This document shows positions 1 through 9,798 of a stretch of DNA of 64,000 nucleotides, piece by piece (positions within the stretch are counted from its first letter, which is position 1; every line of letters begins with the position of its first letter). Location: assembly GCF_011800755.1 (NCBI RefSeq), contig NZ_JAATJW010000002.1, positions 50,819 to 114,818 on the forward strand, read 5' to 3'. The notes beneath the pieces are model-generated. The model was not told the DNA's origin. It did no database searches and saw only the letters and a program-made list of their open reading frames with translations. Source of the DNA: Listeria valentina (GTDB lineage Bacteria; Bacillota; Bacilli; Lactobacillales; Listeriaceae). A program made the position numbers and the translations under genes.

Positions 1-70
1 AATCGTTTTTTCACAATACAGGACTTTCAGATTATAAGAGTTGTTTTTGTTCCTAAAAGTTAGAATAATT

Positions 71-841
71 TTACAACAAGCCGATTTGTTTCAAACCATT
101 CAAAATTCCATCGTCGGATACAGAAGTTGTCACATAATCTGCAACAGCTTTTACTTCCGGACGTCCATTCCCCATTGCAACTCCGCAGCCCACTTCCTGA
201 AGCATATCAATATCATTCAGCCCATCGCCAAATGCGTACGTATCTTCCATCGAAAAACCTAGTTTCTTAATCATATCGCGAATTCCTCGAGCCTTAGAGC
301 CTTCACTTGGACAAACATCAACAGAGACATCGTGCCAGCGCATAAAACGATATTGCGGAAAGTTTTTACTATAAAAAGCATCGTACTCTTCTTCACAAAA
401 AAGCAAGCACTGATAAATATTTCGTCCTTTATAATAGTTTGCATCTACTTTTGGATATTCTCGTTTGAGCGATTTCATTCCTTGAGAAACTCCATGATGA
501 TTTGGCAAGTTAACACGCATTGTATCACTTGCCGAGAAAACAATCGGATGATCATTTTCCGTTGCCACTGTGATCAAACGTTCCAGCGATTCTTGTGGAA
601 GTGGATTTTTCAGTAACACTTCCCCTTCAAAAATCACATATTGCCCATTATAGCAAACGAGCGAATCAATATTTAGTTCTCGTCTAACATCATCTAGCAT
701 AAATGGGGCTCTCCCCGTTGCGATGGCTACGTAGACTCCCTTATCCTGCAGCGCTTTGATAGCTGTTTTTGTGGAAGCTGGGATTTCTTTGTTGTCATCG
801 AAAAGCGTCCCATCCACATCAAAAAAGACAATTTTACTCAT
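71..841 (-). CDS. Cof-type HAD-superfamily phosphatase
   Basis: A 256-residue protein of the HAD hydrolase superfamily, Cof (subclass IIB) branch, predicted to dephosphorylate sugar phosphates or similar small phosphorylated metabolites in the cytosol. Motif I is DVDGTL at residues 8-13, where the first Asp is the nucleophile. A Thr/Gly/Arg loop (ATGRAP) near residue 41 corresponds to motif II, and FGDGLNDIDML near residue 210 is the Mg-binding motif IV. The length fits the family. It is transcribed alone towards the left edge and is divergent from rpoY-rnjA. The substrate cannot be predicted from sequence, since Cof enzymes are promiscuous. Confidence 0.88.
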   Translation of the reverse strand: MSKIVFFDVDGTLFDDNKEIPASTKTAIKALQDKGVYVAIATGRAPFMLDDVRRELNIDSLVCYNGQYVIFEGEVLLKNPLPQESLERLITVATENDHPIVFSASDTMRVNLPNHHGVSQGMKSLKREYPKVDANYYKGRNIYQCLLFCEEEYDAFYSKNFPQYRFMRWHDVSVDVCPSEGSKARGIRDMIKKLGFSMEDTYAFGDGLNDIDMLQEVGCGVAMGNGRPEVKAVADYVTTSVSDDGILNGLKQIGLL

Positions 842-1290
842 AATCTACTCCTTCACCCAATCAATTTATCCGCTTCCAGTATATCAAAAAACAGTTCAAA
901 ATGGTTGTAAAAGCATGAAAAAGAACTTTTTTTCAAAAATAAAAGCACTTTCCTGTAGCATTTATGCTTTTTTATGGTATATTAGAAAGCAAGGATATAG
1001 TTCGGATAAAGTAAGAAACCTACAACGAAACGGAAAAAATCAGATTTTAATGCAGTTTGCTTGTCAAAGAATTTGTGAAAATTCATGTTGAGCTACTCGC
1101 AATTAAAATCTTGCAAAAGAAAAGCGCGACACAAGTTTGAAAACTCGAGAACTGTGATTGTTTTCGTTTTGCCTTTTTCAGTTTTTCTGATGCTGTATAA
1201 CTAAATATATCCGCGAAAATCGACTTAAAAGTTCGGATTAAGACTTGATTTCCTAACTTTTGAATATTTACTATTAAAGGAGAGAAAAAA
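842..1290 (+). promoter_or_regulatory. 449-bp divergent intergenic region with long rpoY-rnjA leader
   Basis: There is no credible gene here. An extended -10 promoter (TGG-TATATT at 975-983) reads rightwards and would give a leader of roughly 300 nt before rpoY. The rpoY ribosome site is AAAGGAG at about 1276-1282. A short motif, AGTTCGGAT followed by AAG, occurs twice (about 999-1010 and 1230-1241). No riboswitch family was recognised. The rightward promoter is moderately convincing; a function for the long leader is speculation. Confidence 0.45.
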
Positions 1291-1500
1291 ATGATTTTTA
1301 AAGTATTTTATCAAGAAACAAGCACCGAAACACCGGTGCGTGAAAAAACACATTCACTTTATATCGAAGCAAATGATGAAGTTGAAGTGCGCCAAAATTT
1401 AAAAACTGAGCCTTTCCACATCGAACACATTGATGCGCTTAGTGAAAAGCATCTTGCTTATGAAGAAAGGCAACCAGACTTTAAGCTCTGGAAGAAATAA
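1291..1500 (+). CDS. rpoY: RNA polymerase epsilon subunit RpoY
   Basis: A 69-residue protein matching the small epsilon subunit of Firmicute RNA polymerase (YkzG/RpoY, formerly DUF1447). It begins with the typical MIFKVFYQ and contains the conserved [11 protein letters not shown] stretch near the C-terminus. It binds core RNA polymerase; in the family its role is structural, and Gp2-like phage-protection roles have been proposed. It lies 5 bp upstream of rnjA, the standard Bacillales pairing, so the two are co-transcribed. The start is supported by AAAGGAGAG about 7 bp upstream of ATG. Confidence 0.93.
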   Translation: MIFKVFYQETSTETPVREKTHSLYIEANDEVEVRQNLKTEPFHIEHIDALSEKHLAYEERQPDFKLWKK

Positions 1501-1505
1501 GTTTT

Positions 1506-3173
1506 ATGAAATTCGTTAAAAATAATGAAACAGCTGTTTTCGCTTTGGGTGGACTTGGCGAAATCGGCAAAAATACGTATGGCGTACAATTTCAAGATGA
1601 AATCATTTTAATTGATGCTGGAATTAAATTTCCAGAAGACGAGCTTCTTGGAATCGATTATGTGATTCCAGATTATAGCTATCTCGTTAAAAACAAAGAA
1701 AAAATCAAAGGGTTATTTATCACCCATGGACACGAAGATCACATTGGTGGCGTACCTTACCTTCTTCGTGAGATCAATATTCCGATTTACGCAGGAAAGC
1801 TTGCAAGTGCGCTTATCCGCAACAAATTAGAAGAGCACGGCTTACTGCGCCAAACTAAAATCTATGAATTTGAAGAAGAGGACGTTTTTAAATTCCGAAA
1901 AACAAGCGTTTCTTTCTTTAGAACAACACACAGTATTCCAGATACTTATGGGATTGTTGTTAAAACCCCATCTGGAAATATTGTTCATACTGGTGATTTT
2001 AAGTTCGATTTTACACCAGTTGGCGAACCTGCTAATTTAACGAAAATGGCAGAAATTGGAAAAGAAGGCGTCCTTTGTCTGTTATCCGACAGTACAAATG
2101 CTGAAGTTCCAAATTTCACGATGAGTGAGCGTGTCGTTGGCGAAAGTATCAAGAACATCTTCCGTGACGTTCCTGGACGTATTATTTTCGCTACATTTGC
2201 ATCGAACATTTATCGCCTTCAACAAGTTGTAGAATCTTCTATTGAAACGGGACGTAAAATCGCCGTATTTGGTAGAAGTATGGAGTCAGCTATTACGATT
2301 GGTCAAGAACTCGGCTATATTAAAGCTCCAAAAAACACATTTGTTGAAGCCAATCAAATTAATCGTATTCCTGCGAATGAATTAACGATTCTTTGTACTG
2401 GGAGTCAAGGTGAACCGATGGCCGCGCTATCACGAATTGCGAATGGCACGCACAGACAAATTCAAATTCAACCTGGCGATACCGTTGTCTTTTCATCATC
2501 CCCTATTCCAGGAAATACGATCAGTGTAAACCGGACCATTAACTTGCTTTACCAAGCTGGCGCTGAAGTTATTCATGGGAAAGTTAACAATATCCATACT
2601 TCAGGACACGGCGGCCAACAAGAGCAAAAACTAATGCTTCGATTGATGAAACCCAAATTCTTCATGCCAATCCATGGTGAATACCGGATGCAGAAGATTC
2701 ATGCTGAACTAGCTGATGAATGTGATGTTCCATTAGAAAACAGCTTTATTTGTGGGAACGGAGATGTGCTTGCTTTAACAAGTGATGCTGCACATGTTGC
2801 TGGTAAAATCCAAGCTGCAAGCATCTATATTGATGGTAGCGGTATTGGGGATATCGGAAATATTGTTTTACGTGATCGTCGGATTCTCTCGGAAGAAGGA
2901 CTTGTTACAGTTGTTGTTTCGGTTGATATGGATAAAGCTAAAGTGATGGCTGGCCCTGATATTATTTCACGTGGATTTATCTATATGCGTGAATCAGGCA
3001 ATTTAATTGGTGAAGCACAGAACTTACTAAAACGTCAGTTAGAAAAACTGATGAAGGGCAAGAATCCGCAACGTTCGGAAATAAAAAATGAAATCACTGA
3101 TACGCTTCAACCGTTTTTATATGAAAAAACGAAGCGTCGTCCAATGATTTTACCTATTATTATGGAAGTATAA
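1506..3173 (+). CDS. rnjA: Ribonuclease J1
   Basis: A 555-residue beta-CASP metallo-beta-lactamase ribonuclease with 5'-3' exonuclease and endonuclease activity, central to mRNA turnover and 16S rRNA maturation in Firmicutes. The Zn-binding HGHEDHIGG is at about residues 74-82, HTGDF with its metal-binding Asp is near 160, and the beta-CASP HTSGHGG motif is near 364. Full family length. It is co-transcribed with rpoY and followed by a strong terminator, so these two form the whole unit. The RnjA rather than RnjB assignment rests on the rpoY neighbourhood and overall sequence. Confidence 0.95.
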   Translation: MKFVKNNETAVFALGGLGEIGKNTYGVQFQDEIILIDAGIKFPEDELLGIDYVIPDYSYLVKNKEKIKGLFITHGHEDHIGGVPYLLREINIPIYAGKLASALIRNKLEEHGLLRQTKIYEFEEEDVFKFRKTSVSFFRTTHSIPDTYGIVVKTPSGNIVHTGDFKFDFTPVGEPANLTKMAEIGKEGVLCLLSDSTNAEVPNFTMSERVVGESIKNIFRDVPGRIIFATFASNIYRLQQVVESSIETGRKIAVFGRSMESAITIGQELGYIKAPKNTFVEANQINRIPANELTILCTGSQGEPMAALSRIANGTHRQIQIQPGDTVVFSSSPIPGNTISVNRTINLLYQAGAEVIHGKVNNIHTSGHGGQQEQKLMLRLMKPKFFMPIHGEYRMQKIHAELADECDVPLENSFICGNGDVLALTSDAAHVAGKIQAASIYIDGSGIGDIGNIVLRDRRILSEEGLVTVVVSVDMDKAKVMAGPDIISRGFIYMRESGNLIGEAQNLLKRQLEKLMKGKNPQRSEIKNEITDTLQPFLYEKTKRRPMILPIIMEV

Positions 3174-3218
3174 AAAGCTTCATGTCAGCTTAACTGCTGG
3201 CACGAAGCTTTTTTGTTT
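3173..3218 (+). terminator. Rho-independent terminator of rpoY-rnjA
   Basis: The arms AAAAGCTTC and GAAGCTTTT enclose an inner CAGC/GCTG stem and are followed by TTTTTTG. The hairpin starts directly at the rnjA stop codon. Confidence 0.92.
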
Positions 3219-3311
3219 ATTCATCATTACTCGCCGTTATCCAGTGAAAAACAAATGAAAAAATGACATAAATTTGTCAATTTTATAGGGATAACTCTCG
3301 GAAAAACAACG

Positions 3312-3346
3312 ACAAAAAAAGCCGACCACTCTTGTTGGTTCGACTC
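3312..3346 (-). terminator. Terminator downstream of ktrC
   Basis: Read on the minus strand, GTCGAACCA and TGGTCGGC form a stem with one bulge, followed by seven T. It lies 34-68 bp beyond the ktrC stop codon and faces the rnjA terminator. Confidence 0.75.
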
Positions 3347-3379
3347 AAATTGACTGTTAGAATAAAATGGCAAATCGAT

Positions 3380-4039
3380 TCATTGAATTTTTTCTTGCAA
3401 CCGTTCAATATCAACATCAGATCCAATCACGATCAAAATATCACCATCTTGCAAAATAGCTGTGGCTTCTGGTGTGATGATCATTTCTTGGTCACGCTTT
3501 ATTCCTACAATATTGACACCATATTCATTTCGAAAATCAAGTTCTTGTAAGCTTTTATTAAAGAATCTTGGATCTGATACCGAAATCTCAACTAAACTGT
3601 ATTCATCCGATAGCTCTAAATAATCTAGCATGTTCTTTGAAACGATGTAATGAGCGATTCTTCGTCCCATATCTCGCTCTGGATGCACCACGCGGTCGGC
3701 TCCGATTTTATCCAATAACTTAGCATGCTTATCATTAGTTGCTTTCGCCGTTACTAGCTTAACGCCCATTTCTTTTAAAATTAGGGTCGTGAGAATGCTC
3801 GACTGGATATCTTCACCAATCGCCACGATTACGTGCTCAAAATTTCGAATGCCTAGTTGACGTAAAGCATTTTCATCCGTCGAATTGGCTATAACGGCAT
3901 GAGTTGCAACTGACATATATTCATTGACACGTTCTTCATCTGAATCAATCGCAAGTACTTCCATGCCCTGCTCAACAAGCGAGCGACAGATGCTCCCGCC
4001 AAATCGTCCTAACCCGATAACCGCAAATCCTTCCTTCAT
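3380..4039 (-). CDS. ktrC: KtrC-type RCK potassium-channel gating subunit
   Basis: A 219-residue cytosolic regulator of the Ktr potassium uptake system. The N-terminal RCK_N (TrkA-N) Rossmann domain starts with VIGLGRFGGSI (residues 7-17, GxGxxG) and an acidic Asp at the end of the second strand; an RCK_C (TrkA-C) domain occupies about residues 135-219. Octameric rings of this protein gate the membrane pore KtrB/KtrD in response to nucleotides; in the family KtrA/C also bind c-di-AMP through RCK_C. No pore gene is adjacent, which is normal for KtrC. KtrA is the alternative name; the choice of C follows Listeria gene order (near liaFSR). Confidence 0.88.
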   Translation of the reverse strand: MKEGFAVIGLGRFGGSICRSLVEQGMEVLAIDSDEERVNEYMSVATHAVIANSTDENALRQLGIRNFEHVIVAIGEDIQSSILTTLILKEMGVKLVTAKATNDKHAKLLDKIGADRVVHPERDMGRRIAHYIVSKNMLDYLELSDEYSLVEISVSDPRFFNKSLQELDFRNEYGVNIVGIKRDQEMIITPEATAILQDGDILIVIGSDVDIERLQEKIQ

Positions 4040-4056
4040 TTGAATTCTCTCCTCTC

Positions 4057-4701
4057 TTACTTATCGTCTTCTTTCACTAGATTATGTTTAAACGCATAAA
4101 TGGCCGCTTGAGTTCGATCTTGTACATCTAGTTTGGAGAGAATATTACTTACGTGTGTTTTCACAGTTTTAAGTGTGATAAACAACTCATCGGCTATTTC
4201 TTGATTGGATTTTCCTTCTGCAATTAAAAGTAGAATTTCTTGTTCGCGGTTAGTTAGGTCATCATGCAAGTTCCTTTCTGGTTTTGCAGTTAGGCGTTGC
4301 ATCATTTTCCCTGTTACTTCCGGTTCAAACACCGAATCACCGCCATATGTAGCACGAATCGCATCGGCAATTTCACCAGCTGTCGATGTTTTTAACATGT
4401 AACTACTTGCTCCTGCTTCCAGTGCAGGATATACTTTTTCATCATCAATAAAACTTGTCACGATAATAATTTTGGCTTCTTTCCAGTTTAGAAGGATTTC
4501 TTTTGTTGCTTCAATCCCGTCCATCTCATCCATGACAAGATCCATTAAAATAATATCTGGACGCAACTCAAGAGCCATCTCTACGCCTTCCCGACCGTTT
4601 TCTGCTTCGCCCACAACTTCCATATCATCTTGAACCGATAAATAGGCAGATACACCAATCCGCACCATCTCATGATCATCTACAAGTAATACCTTTATCA
4701 T
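4057..4701 (-). CDS. liaR: LiaR envelope-stress response regulator
   Basis: A 214-residue NarL/FixJ-type response regulator. The receiver domain (about 1-120) has the acidic pocket DDHE near residue 8 and the phospho-acceptor Asp in [12 protein letters not shown] near residue 54. The LuxR-type HTH (about 145-210) contains [22 protein letters not shown]. Its start overlaps the liaS stop by 4 bp (ATGA), so the two are translationally coupled. With LiaS and LiaF it forms the three-component system that senses lipid II-targeting antibiotics such as bacitracin and vancomycin in Firmicutes. This matters because a glycopeptide-resistance cluster lies at the far end of the window. Confidence 0.94.
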   Translation of the reverse strand: MIKVLLVDDHEMVRIGVSAYLSVQDDMEVVGEAENGREGVEMALELRPDIILMDLVMDEMDGIEATKEILLNWKEAKIIIVTSFIDDEKVYPALEAGASSYMLKTSTAGEIADAIRATYGGDSVFEPEVTGKMMQRLTAKPERNLHDDLTNREQEILLLIAEGKSNQEIADELFITLKTVKTHVSNILSKLDVQDRTQAAIYAFKHNLVKEDDK

Positions 4702-5750
4702 TCTTCGTCCACTTCCTTTTCAGCCACTAAAGGGATTTTAATTTCAACACTTGTTCCTTTATTTGGAAAACTGATAATCTTAATCGTTCCACCAAATTCT
4801 TGTACGCGTTCTCGCATGTTTTGCAGGCCATAAGAGCCTTGCGGAACGGCATTCATATCAAAACCAACACCATCATCAACCACTTTCAAAACAGCCATAT
4901 TGTCGATTTCAACAAAACGAACTTCGAGAAGATCCGCTTTCGAATGCCGAAGTGTATTAGATAATAGTTCTTGTACAATTCGAAACAAATGATCTTCGAT
5001 ACCTTTTTGAAGCTGAAGATTCTCAATTTGCCACTCTACTTTAATTGGCAATTTTGTCGTCAATTCTTTTAGAAGTTGTTCCATTCCTTTTTTGAGCGAC
5101 TTCCCTTCTAGTTGGGTAGGTCGCAAGTGCAAGAGAAGAGCACGCATTTCGGATTGGGATTCATTTACGATAGATTCCACCATCCGAAGCTGTTTTTTCA
5201 AGACAGGTGAATCATCTTTTGCTACTTGCTCGTTTAAAGCCGATAAAAGCATCATCGCGGCAAACAATTGCTGACTAACGGAATCGTGTAGTTCTCGTGC
5301 GATTCTGTGTCGTTCTTCTGAAAGGATTGCTTCTTTTGTTTCACCGCTAATTTCAGCTTTTTCATTCGCAATTTTTTGGGTAAGTAGTGTCTGCGATTTC
5401 ATTTTATCACGTAATCGGTCAATTTGCTTGTAGACTTGTGCAACTTCTACTAAATTTTCTTCTTCTTGAAATTTTTTCTCAAGATCTCCTTGTTCAAGTA
5501 AACGAATTTCAAAATCGATGCCTTCAAACTTCTGTTTAATCAAATAGCCAGAAACTGCTCCAATCATTAATCCTGCCAAAATAGAAGTAAGTGGTACAAA
5601 AATAACAAACGGTAAATACAAAATTTTGACGCCGATTAGAAATTCATACCACGTCAAATCGCTGACAAAGAAATAAATTAAACTTCCGATCATGGAGGTA
5701 GCAAAGATGAGTGAAGAGCAAAGAATCATTTGTGTTCGTGTATAGTTCAT
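4698..5750 (-). CDS. liaS: LiaS sensor histidine kinase
   Basis: A 350-residue intramembrane-sensing histidine kinase. Two N-terminal membrane segments (about 9-30 and 45-72) are joined by a very short extracytoplasmic loop, the hallmark of this class. A HAMP-like linker and coiled coil precede the HisKA_3 dimerisation domain with [17 protein letters not shown] (phospho-acceptor His near residue 157). The HATPase_c domain has the N box [10 protein letters not shown] and the G box VVDDGVGFD. The gene overlaps liaF by 4 bp and liaR by 4 bp, giving a tightly coupled liaF-liaS-liaR operon. Confidence 0.94.
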   Translation of the reverse strand: MNYTRTQMILCSSLIFATSMIGSLIYFFVSDLTWYEFLIGVKILYLPFVIFVPLTSILAGLMIGAVSGYLIKQKFEGIDFEIRLLEQGDLEKKFQEEENLVEVAQVYKQIDRLRDKMKSQTLLTQKIANEKAEISGETKEAILSEERHRIARELHDSVSQQLFAAMMLLSALNEQVAKDDSPVLKKQLRMVESIVNESQSEMRALLLHLRPTQLEGKSLKKGMEQLLKELTTKLPIKVEWQIENLQLQKGIEDHLFRIVQELLSNTLRHSKADLLEVRFVEIDNMAVLKVVDDGVGFDMNAVPQGSYGLQNMRERVQEFGGTIKIISFPNKGTSVEIKIPLVAEKEVDEE

Positions 5751-6457
5751 AGACGAATCACCTCTAAATCTCCAAGTACAACAGAAGTTACGATTTTCAC
5801 TTTACGTGCAGCTGTTTCATAGTTGTCTGAATAGAGTTTAATCGAATCATTTTGAATCGATGTGCTTTTCTTATCATACTGTAATTTACCAAAAATAGCA
5901 GAGTGCTCAAGGCAAATTCCTAAGTCGAATGGGACAAGTAAGCGAATTTTCCCTGAAATACTGCGAATCATAATCACGCTCTCGCCTGTCGGTAAAACAG
6001 TATTCCCAAGGTCAATGATCGTATCACCAATCCCAGTTTGGATATTGATATCTTCCCATTCATAAACCACATCAAGCACACGCTGGTTGCCAAACCACTG
6101 ATTTTTAATGAAATGATTGACACGATCTATTTTTCCTGGCTCTTTTGTTTCCACCATTAAAAGTTCAGGTGCACGTTTGCGGTTGATATAATGAAAAATC
6201 GCAAAAATACCAAAAATAACAACCCCGAATTTGAAAGATGTCGTTAAAAGCACAGCTAGTAAAATGAAAACAGCGGCTAAAAATAAACGATTGCGCTGCT
6301 GCTTTTTAGAAACGCCAGCTTTTCTTGATGTGTATAAAAAGATAATGCCGAGCGCAAAGATCACAAGAAGCTGCCATCTAAACAGCATTTCGAGTCCGAT
6401 GCCTAAAGCAACGATCACAATAAATAAAAAAAGAACAGAGCTCTCGATTTTTTTCAT
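5747..6457 (-). CDS. liaF: LiaF membrane inhibitor of LiaSR
   Basis: A 236-residue membrane protein with about four hydrophobic segments in residues 5-105 and a C-terminal beta-rich cytosolic domain (LiaF/DUF2154-like). It keeps LiaS inactive in the absence of cell-wall stress. The start is ATG at 6457, supported by AAAGGAGGTG 6 bp upstream; the open frame extends further upstream without a ribosome site. It is the first gene of liaFSR, and its promoter and a candidate LiaR site lie just upstream. Confidence 0.92.
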   Translation of the reverse strand: MKKIESSVLFLFIVIVALGIGLEMLFRWQLLVIFALGIIFLYTSRKAGVSKKQQRNRLFLAAVFILLAVLLTTSFKFGVVIFGIFAIFHYINRKRAPELLMVETKEPGKIDRVNHFIKNQWFGNQRVLDVVYEWEDINIQTGIGDTIIDLGNTVLPTGESVIMIRSISGKIRLLVPFDLGICLEHSAIFGKLQYDKKSTSIQNDSIKLYSDNYETAARKVKIVTSVVLGDLEVIRL

Positions 6458-6494
6458 AGCGACACCTCCTTTTTTTAAGTTTGAATCTTTTTCT

Positions 6495-6560
6495 ATTATA
6501 AAAAGAAGTCCAATAAGGGGCAAACCGCTGTAGGTGTACCCCTCACTAAGACTTTAGTCT
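6495..6560 (-). promoter_or_regulatory. liaF promoter and candidate LiaR box
   Basis: On the minus strand TTGCCC (6518-6523), a 17-bp spacer and TATAAT (6495-6500) form a sigma-A-type promoter. About 26 bp upstream of the -35 lies the perfect inverted repeat AGACT-TT-AGTCT (6549-6560), which overlaps the end of cvfB. Activator boxes of the LiaR/VraR/CesR group are inverted repeats of this kind placed just upstream of the promoter. The promoter is seen; the LiaR assignment is inferred. Confidence 0.6.
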
Positions 6561-7462
6561 GAATCTTCTTCCGTTAACTTGGTGATAAGCCCCGCTTGTT
6601 GTGTGACTTTCCCTGCTTTCATTAGCGTTCCAAGTGCACGTTTAAATTGTGCTTTACTAATTCCAAACTTACCTCGAATGGCTTCTGGATTCGACTTATC
6701 GCCAAATCCCATTTCGCCACCAACGCTTCGCAAATAAGTTAAAATCATTTCTGCATCGTCACTAAGCACTTCATGAACGCGTCCACGAAGAGAAAGATTG
6801 AGCGATCCATCAGGTTTAACAGCGATGACGCGTGCTTTCACATATTCGCCTAGTCTTGGCTCAGAAGTTCGCTCACTTTCATGGATGAACCCAATATAGC
6901 CATTATCTGTATACACAAATGAACCCACTTTTAACAGCTTATATACAGTTCCCGATACATTTTGATTAAACATATCTTGCTTAGCAGTATAGGCAATGGT
7001 TTTGTATTCTGTTTCAGACCCCAAAACACCCCAAATTCGATTCTTCTCATCAACACGCAAAGCAAGCATCAAACGGTCTCCTTTTTTCGGCCAAAGATGC
7101 GATAAAGCAGGCATATCATCCATTGAAACAACGATATCTTTTTCGATTCCAATATCCATGAAAACGCCTAAGTCTTTTCGGACTTCCGTAACCGTTCCAA
7201 ATCCGTAATGCCCCACTTGAACCTTTGGAATCGTCGTTGTCGCCGTTAACTCGTGGTCGTAGTCCACATAAAGAAAAACCAAAATTTCTTCGCCAATCGT
7301 TAAATCGAGTCGATTACTATTTCCTTTTTTCATTCGAACAGTAGCTCCGTCTTTTTCAAGCAAGAAGCCATCTTCCATGATTTCTTTCACGCTCATGGTT
7401 ACACTTTTTCCAATTAGATTATCCACGAATCTGGTCCACCTCGTTTTTCTTCTTTGCTTCAT
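6554..7462 (-). CDS. cvfB: CvfB-type S1 RNA-binding protein
   Basis: A 302-residue protein of the CvfB/YitL family: tandem S1-like OB domains (about 70-140 and 150-225, the second with GTVYKLLKVGSFVYTDNGYIGF and LNLSLRG) and a C-terminal winged helix (about 230-295). In Staphylococcus CvfB binds RNA and affects virulence-gene expression and Rho-dependent termination. The start is uncertain: ATG at 7462 has only a weak AAGG, while GTG at 7426 is preceded by AGGTGG at about 10 bp and would give a 290-residue protein, closer to the family norm. It lies downstream of cutC on the same strand. Confidence 0.85.
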   Translation of the reverse strand: MKQRRKTRWTRFVDNLIGKSVTMSVKEIMEDGFLLEKDGATVRMKKGNSNRLDLTIGEEILVFLYVDYDHELTATTTIPKVQVGHYGFGTVTEVRKDLGVFMDIGIEKDIVVSMDDMPALSHLWPKKGDRLMLALRVDEKNRIWGVLGSETEYKTIAYTAKQDMFNQNVSGTVYKLLKVGSFVYTDNGYIGFIHESERTSEPRLGEYVKARVIAVKPDGSLNLSLRGRVHEVLSDDAEMILTYLRSVGGEMGFGDKSNPEAIRGKFGISKAQFKRALGTLMKAGKVTQQAGLITKLTEEDSD

Positions 7463-7497
7463 TATACCTTATCCAATGCGAGATAGCTATATGCGTT

Positions 7498-8190
7498 TCA
7501 GCTCTGGATCACCTTTTGGATGCGTGCAATTCGTTCAGGATCAAGAGGACTTGCAAAGCTTCCTGCCATTCTTGCTCCGCTACCAACGTGATAAGCTTGA
7601 TTTGAGAGGGCTTCATGCAAATCGTGAATATTTTGATCCGTCACGCCACTCCCCACTAAAATTTGAAGCGAATCCGAGTTTTTTTCACTATCCGCTATCC
7701 AGTTTTTTAACAAGGGAATCGAATCTACTGCGCTCTTTGTGCCACCTGATGTCAAGACTTGGTCAATCTTCTTGCCATAAGTTTTTAACGTTCGATAAGC
7801 TTCTTCTAAGTCATTTGTCGCTTCAATCGCCCGGTGGAATGTAAAACGCAGGTCTCCCTTCCATTCAAGCACTTTTTCGAGCAAGTTTGTGTCGATTTTC
7901 CCGGCTTCTGTTACTGCGCCAAACACGATTCCTGTTGCGCCTAATTTTTTCACCACTTCAATGTCGGTTTGAATCGCCCGCACATCGCTTTCGTTATATA
8001 TAAAAGAATGGCTATGTGGGCGAATCATTACCATCGTCGGCAAGCTTGTTGCACCGATAATTTCTTTTAACACGCCATAGCTTGGGGTTAGTCCGCCTTC
8101 GCTAATCGCCGAAACCACTTCGAGTCGATTTGCTCCGTATTTTTCAGCTAATTTAGCATCTACTGCATTTTCTACAATCACTTCTAACAT
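7498..8190 (-). CDS. cutC: CutC family protein
   Basis: A 230-residue TIM-barrel protein of the CutC family, recognised from MLEVIVENAVDAKLAEKYGANR, the GGLTPSYG loop, MIRPHSHSFIYNESD and the C-terminal HVGSGARM. The family was linked to copper homeostasis in E. coli and Enterococcus, but a direct catalytic or metal-binding role is not settled. GGAGTG lies 7 bp upstream of ATG. There is no copper efflux gene in the window, and the CsoR-like protein at 32.6 kb lacks metal ligands, so a copper role is not supported by context. Confidence 0.85.
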   Translation of the reverse strand: MLEVIVENAVDAKLAEKYGANRLEVVSAISEGGLTPSYGVLKEIIGATSLPTMVMIRPHSHSFIYNESDVRAIQTDIEVVKKLGATGIVFGAVTEAGKIDTNLLEKVLEWKGDLRFTFHRAIEATNDLEEAYRTLKTYGKKIDQVLTSGGTKSAVDSIPLLKNWIADSEKNSDSLQILVGSGVTDQNIHDLHEALSNQAYHVGSGARMAGSFASPLDPERIARIQKVIQS

Positions 8191-8253
8191 TTTGCTTCAC
8201 TCCAATCTTTTTCATTATCTAGAAAAACTAAACAAAATTCAAGCTTCAATTGT

Positions 8254-8310
8254 AAAAAAAACGACAAGTGATACGCCCCATTCAACATGGAGCCATTCAC
8301 TTGCCGTTTT
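8254..8310 (-). terminator. Terminator of the PTS operon
   Basis: On the minus strand ACGGCAAGTGA and TCACTTGTCGT form a stem with a roughly 19-nt loop, followed by eight T. It lies 10 bp after the EIICB stop codon. Confidence 0.92.
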
Positions 8311-8319
8311 ATTTGTTTA

Positions 8320-9768
8320 TTATTTACCAGTAATATCGCGCATCTTATCAGCTACAAACTCAACGTCTGCTCCGACAATAATTTGCACGTTTTCTTTGTT
8401 AATTTTCACAACGCCACGTGCACCTGATTTTTTCAGTGCAGCTTCATTCATCAAGTCAGCATCTTTCACTTGCAGGCGAAGTCGTGTTGTACAGTTATCT
8501 ACTTTTACAAGGTTGTCTTCCCCGCCAAGTCCACCAAGGTAGCCGCGTGCCATTTGTTCGTATTTATCGACTTTTCCATTTGGAAGGTCTGCTTCTGTTG
8601 CTCCAAGTGAAGCCGCAGATTCTTGTACTTCAGCGTTCGGCATTTCCATGGCTAGGCTTTCTTCTGTTTCATCTTCACGACCTGGTGTTTTCAAGTTGAA
8701 TTTTTTGATGATGAAGTAGAACAGAATGAAGTAAATGAATGCAAAGACAAGTCCGATTGGAATTAGCTGCCACGCATTGTGCCCTTTTGTAAAGTTAAGG
8801 ACAAAGTCAATCGCTCCGGCACTAAAGGTAAAGCCGAGTTTAATGCCAAGTAAGTTGGTTACAAACATTGATACACCCATTAAAACTGCATGAATCGCAT
8901 ATAAGAATGGTGCAATAAACATGAATGTAAATTCAATTGGTTCTGTGATTCCTGTTAGGAAAGCTGTTACCGCAAGCGATAGCATCATTCCGCCAACTTC
9001 TGCGCGGTTTTTCTTCTTAGCTGCTAGATACATTGCAAAGGCAGCTCCAGGAAGACCAAACATCATGACTGGGAAGAAACCAACTTGGAATGTTCCCGCT
9101 GTTGGATCTCCTGCGAAGAAGCGGTTGATATCTCCGTGAACCATTTGTCCAGCAGCATCCACAAAGTCGCCGTATCCAAACCATAGATACGTATTCAGTA
9201 CGTGGTGCAAACCTGTTGGAATGAGCGCACGGTTTAAAATCCCGTAAATAGCAGAGCCGAATGCACCTGCACTTGTAATCCAGCCGTTAAGTGCGTCTAA
9301 ACCATTTTGAATGGTTGGCCAAGCAGCTCCAAAAATGATCACAAGTAGTAAAGTCAATACTGCATTGATAATAATAGCTAAGTGTTTTCCATCTAAAAAT
9401 TCTTGATTCCCAAAGATTTTTTTATCGTACATATAGTTATAAAGGATTGGTGCTGTAAGTCCAGCAATGAAACCAGCAAAAACGCCCATGTTGATGCTTG
9501 TATTTACACCGATAACTCCAAAGTTTAAAATGAAAAAGACAATCGCGCCGTTTAAGCCAGCTGCCCCACTGTTGTCTTTTGAAAGACCAATCGAAATCCC
9601 GATTGCAAATAGTAATGATAAGAATGTAAATAGTGCTGCTCCACCTGAATGGATAAATGGTACATTAAAAACGTCGTCCGCCCCAAGACGGTTTAAAAGG
9701 CCAGCTGCCGGAAGTACGGCAATTGGTAGCATGAGGGCTTTCCCAATTTTTTGTAATCCACCTAACAT
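8320..9768 (-). CDS. nagE: PTS EIICB component, N-acetylglucosamine (NagE) type
   Basis: A 482-residue fusion of a membrane EIIC domain (about 1-370, around ten hydrophobic segments) and a cytosolic EIIB domain (about 400-482) with phospho-acceptor Cys near residue 426 in VDNCTTRLR. GITEPIEF near residue 280 is the substrate-site motif of the glucose superfamily, and FNLKTPGRED at the C/B junction is typical of NagE. EIIA is encoded separately upstream. Oddity: at about residues 115-135, where NagE and PtsG relatives carry LPxxLxFFxGxRFVP, this protein has FLDGKHLAIIINAV. The intact motif is found instead in the half-length EIIC encoded 30 bp upstream. Sugar specificity (GlcNAc versus glucose) is inferred. 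Confidence 0.85.
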   Translation of the reverse strand: MLGGLQKIGKALMLPIAVLPAAGLLNRLGADDVFNVPFIHSGGAALFTFLSLLFAIGISIGLSKDNSGAAGLNGAIVFFILNFGVIGVNTSINMGVFAGFIAGLTAPILYNYMYDKKIFGNQEFLDGKHLAIIINAVLTLLLVIIFGAAWPTIQNGLDALNGWITSAGAFGSAIYGILNRALIPTGLHHVLNTYLWFGYGDFVDAAGQMVHGDINRFFAGDPTAGTFQVGFFPVMMFGLPGAAFAMYLAAKKKNRAEVGGMMLSLAVTAFLTGITEPIEFTFMFIAPFLYAIHAVLMGVSMFVTNLLGIKLGFTFSAGAIDFVLNFTKGHNAWQLIPIGLVFAFIYFILFYFIIKKFNLKTPGREDETEESLAMEMPNAEVQESAASLGATEADLPNGKVDKYEQMARGYLGGLGGEDNLVKVDNCTTRLRLQVKDADLMNEAALKKSGARGVVKINKENVQIIVGADVEFVADKMRDITGK

Positions 9769-9798
9769 GTTATTTCCTCCATTTCTCTTTCCAATTCC

